DNA from: Muribaculaceae bacterium
GTDB taxonomy: Bacteria; Bacteroidota; Bacteroidia; Bacteroidales; Muribaculaceae
Length of the DNA: 39,059 nt
Assembly (NCBI GenBank): GCA_017454355.1
Contig: JAFTDD010000023.1
Span: 1-39,059 of the forward strand
Direction of reading: 5' to 3'
Both the position numbers and the translations under genes were made by a program. This document shows, in pieces, positions 38,726-39,059 of the stretch. The notes below the pieces were generated by a model. That model was not told where the DNA came from and did not search any database. It saw only the letters and a program-made list of their open reading frames with translations. Position 1 is the stretch's first letter, and each line of letters starts with the position of its first letter.

Positions 38726-39059
38726 CTACTGGGCCCTTTTGTTCTCTTGTTTCCACTCGGTGATGGTGCGGCGCGTGGGGTCGACGAGCACGCCCACTTT
38801 CACCTTGGGGCGCGGGTCATTCCAGTAGGGGATGAGGTAATTTTTCTCGTCGATTTGCGCCAGAGCGTCGTCCACGGTGCCGTTACCGTCGAGTTTCAAC
38901 TCGAGCACATAGACTGTCGTCTTGGACTTCATCACCACGTCACAGCGGCCGGTGGCGTTCTTCACCTCGGTGTCCACCTTGATGCCCAGGCCGTCGAAGA
39001 GCACGCGCAGGATAGTCTCGTAGTCCTTCTCGGTTTTGTTGCTCAGGTCGTAGGGCAGC
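38726..39059 (-). CDS. PD-(D/E)XK nuclease-superfamily protein, C-terminal part (5' end outside window)
   Basis: About 110 residues are visible, with the frame open to the right edge. The segment begins LPYDLSNKTEKDYETILRVLF and contains the nuclease core GRCDVV (Asp) and YVLELKL (Glu-x-Lys), then DDALAQIDEKNYLIPY. This is the C-terminal nuclease-like domain of the AAA-ATPase/DUF1703 (PDDEXK_9) proteins that are abundant in gut Bacteroidales. The N-terminal ATPase-like part would lie beyond the window. The role is unknown; many copies per genome are usual. Its 3' end is 39 bp from the start of the CotH gene. Confidence 0.85.
   Translation of the reverse strand, partial: LPYDLSNKTEKDYETILRVLFDGLGIKVDTEVKNATGRCDVVMKSKTTVYVLELKLDGNGTVDDALAQIDEKNYLIPYWNDPRPKVKVGVLVDPTRRTITEWKQENKRAQ

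Overview
The window looks like a chromosomal segment of a gut member of the Bacteroidales, most likely Muribaculaceae or a close relative. This rests on several signs. Promoters match the Bacteroidetes pattern TTTG-N19-21-TAnnTTTG (for example 12365-12395, 19424-19455, 35656-35687). Shine-Dalgarno sites are scarce. There is a type IX secretion channel (PorV) with cargo ending in FNLMGQRV...KILVK-type tails. The family mix is BspA-like leucine-rich repeats, dockerin motifs, secreted GH35 and GH3 enzymes, and an EcoRI-family DNA methylase. The organism call is inference from gene content; no rRNA or tRNA gene was seen.

Layout. 1-291 is the 3' end of an unknown gene, followed by a hairpin-rich gap. 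661-3768 (minus) is a compact cluster: MlaE/MlaF-type lipid ABC transporter, FeoB-associated Cys-rich protein, hemerythrin-domain protein and LuxR-type regulator. 3948-10984 (minus) holds a ferredoxin, an OprO/P-like porin, a TlpA-like thioredoxin lipoprotein, a GH3/serine-hydrolase fusion and a 5'-nucleotidase. 11184-13734 has a secreted T9SS-type protein and, divergently, a secreted unknown plus an N-acetylmuramidase. 13969-17017 holds an AAA ATPase, a Pmp3-family membrane peptide and an Rpn-family nuclease. 17122-22440 (minus) holds a GH35 beta-galactosidase, HflX, an OmpH/Skp-like lipoprotein and a small membrane protein. 22599-27277 holds PepD, NagA and a YtcJ-like amidohydrolase. 27467-29682 (minus) is a methyltransferase plus DUF262-HNH nuclease pair behind a long structured leader. 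30426-38686 (minus) holds IspF, PorV, two secreted proteins with cohesin-like domains, an iron alcohol dehydrogenase and a dockerin-bearing CotH protein. The right edge cuts a PD-(D/E)XK protein.

How they may work together. GH3-NagZ/serine hydrolase, the secreted muramidase and NagA fit peptidoglycan or amino-sugar turnover. 5'-nucleotidase and the phosphate-type porin fit phosphate scavenging. PorV probably exports the neighbouring CTD-tailed proteins.

The most unusual feature is the intergenic DNA. At many 3' gene ends there are large palindromes built from short tandem units: CTAG every 9 bp, CG every 10 bp in groups of three, CCAT every 10-11 bp, GTTGAGNG every 8 bp, AATTCAT every 7 bp. 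A 122-bp tandem duplication with phased GTC/GAC boxes lies between two divergent promoters. These arrays are the best candidate for something undescribed; the methylase/nuclease operon with its operator-like repeat and leader is the second.
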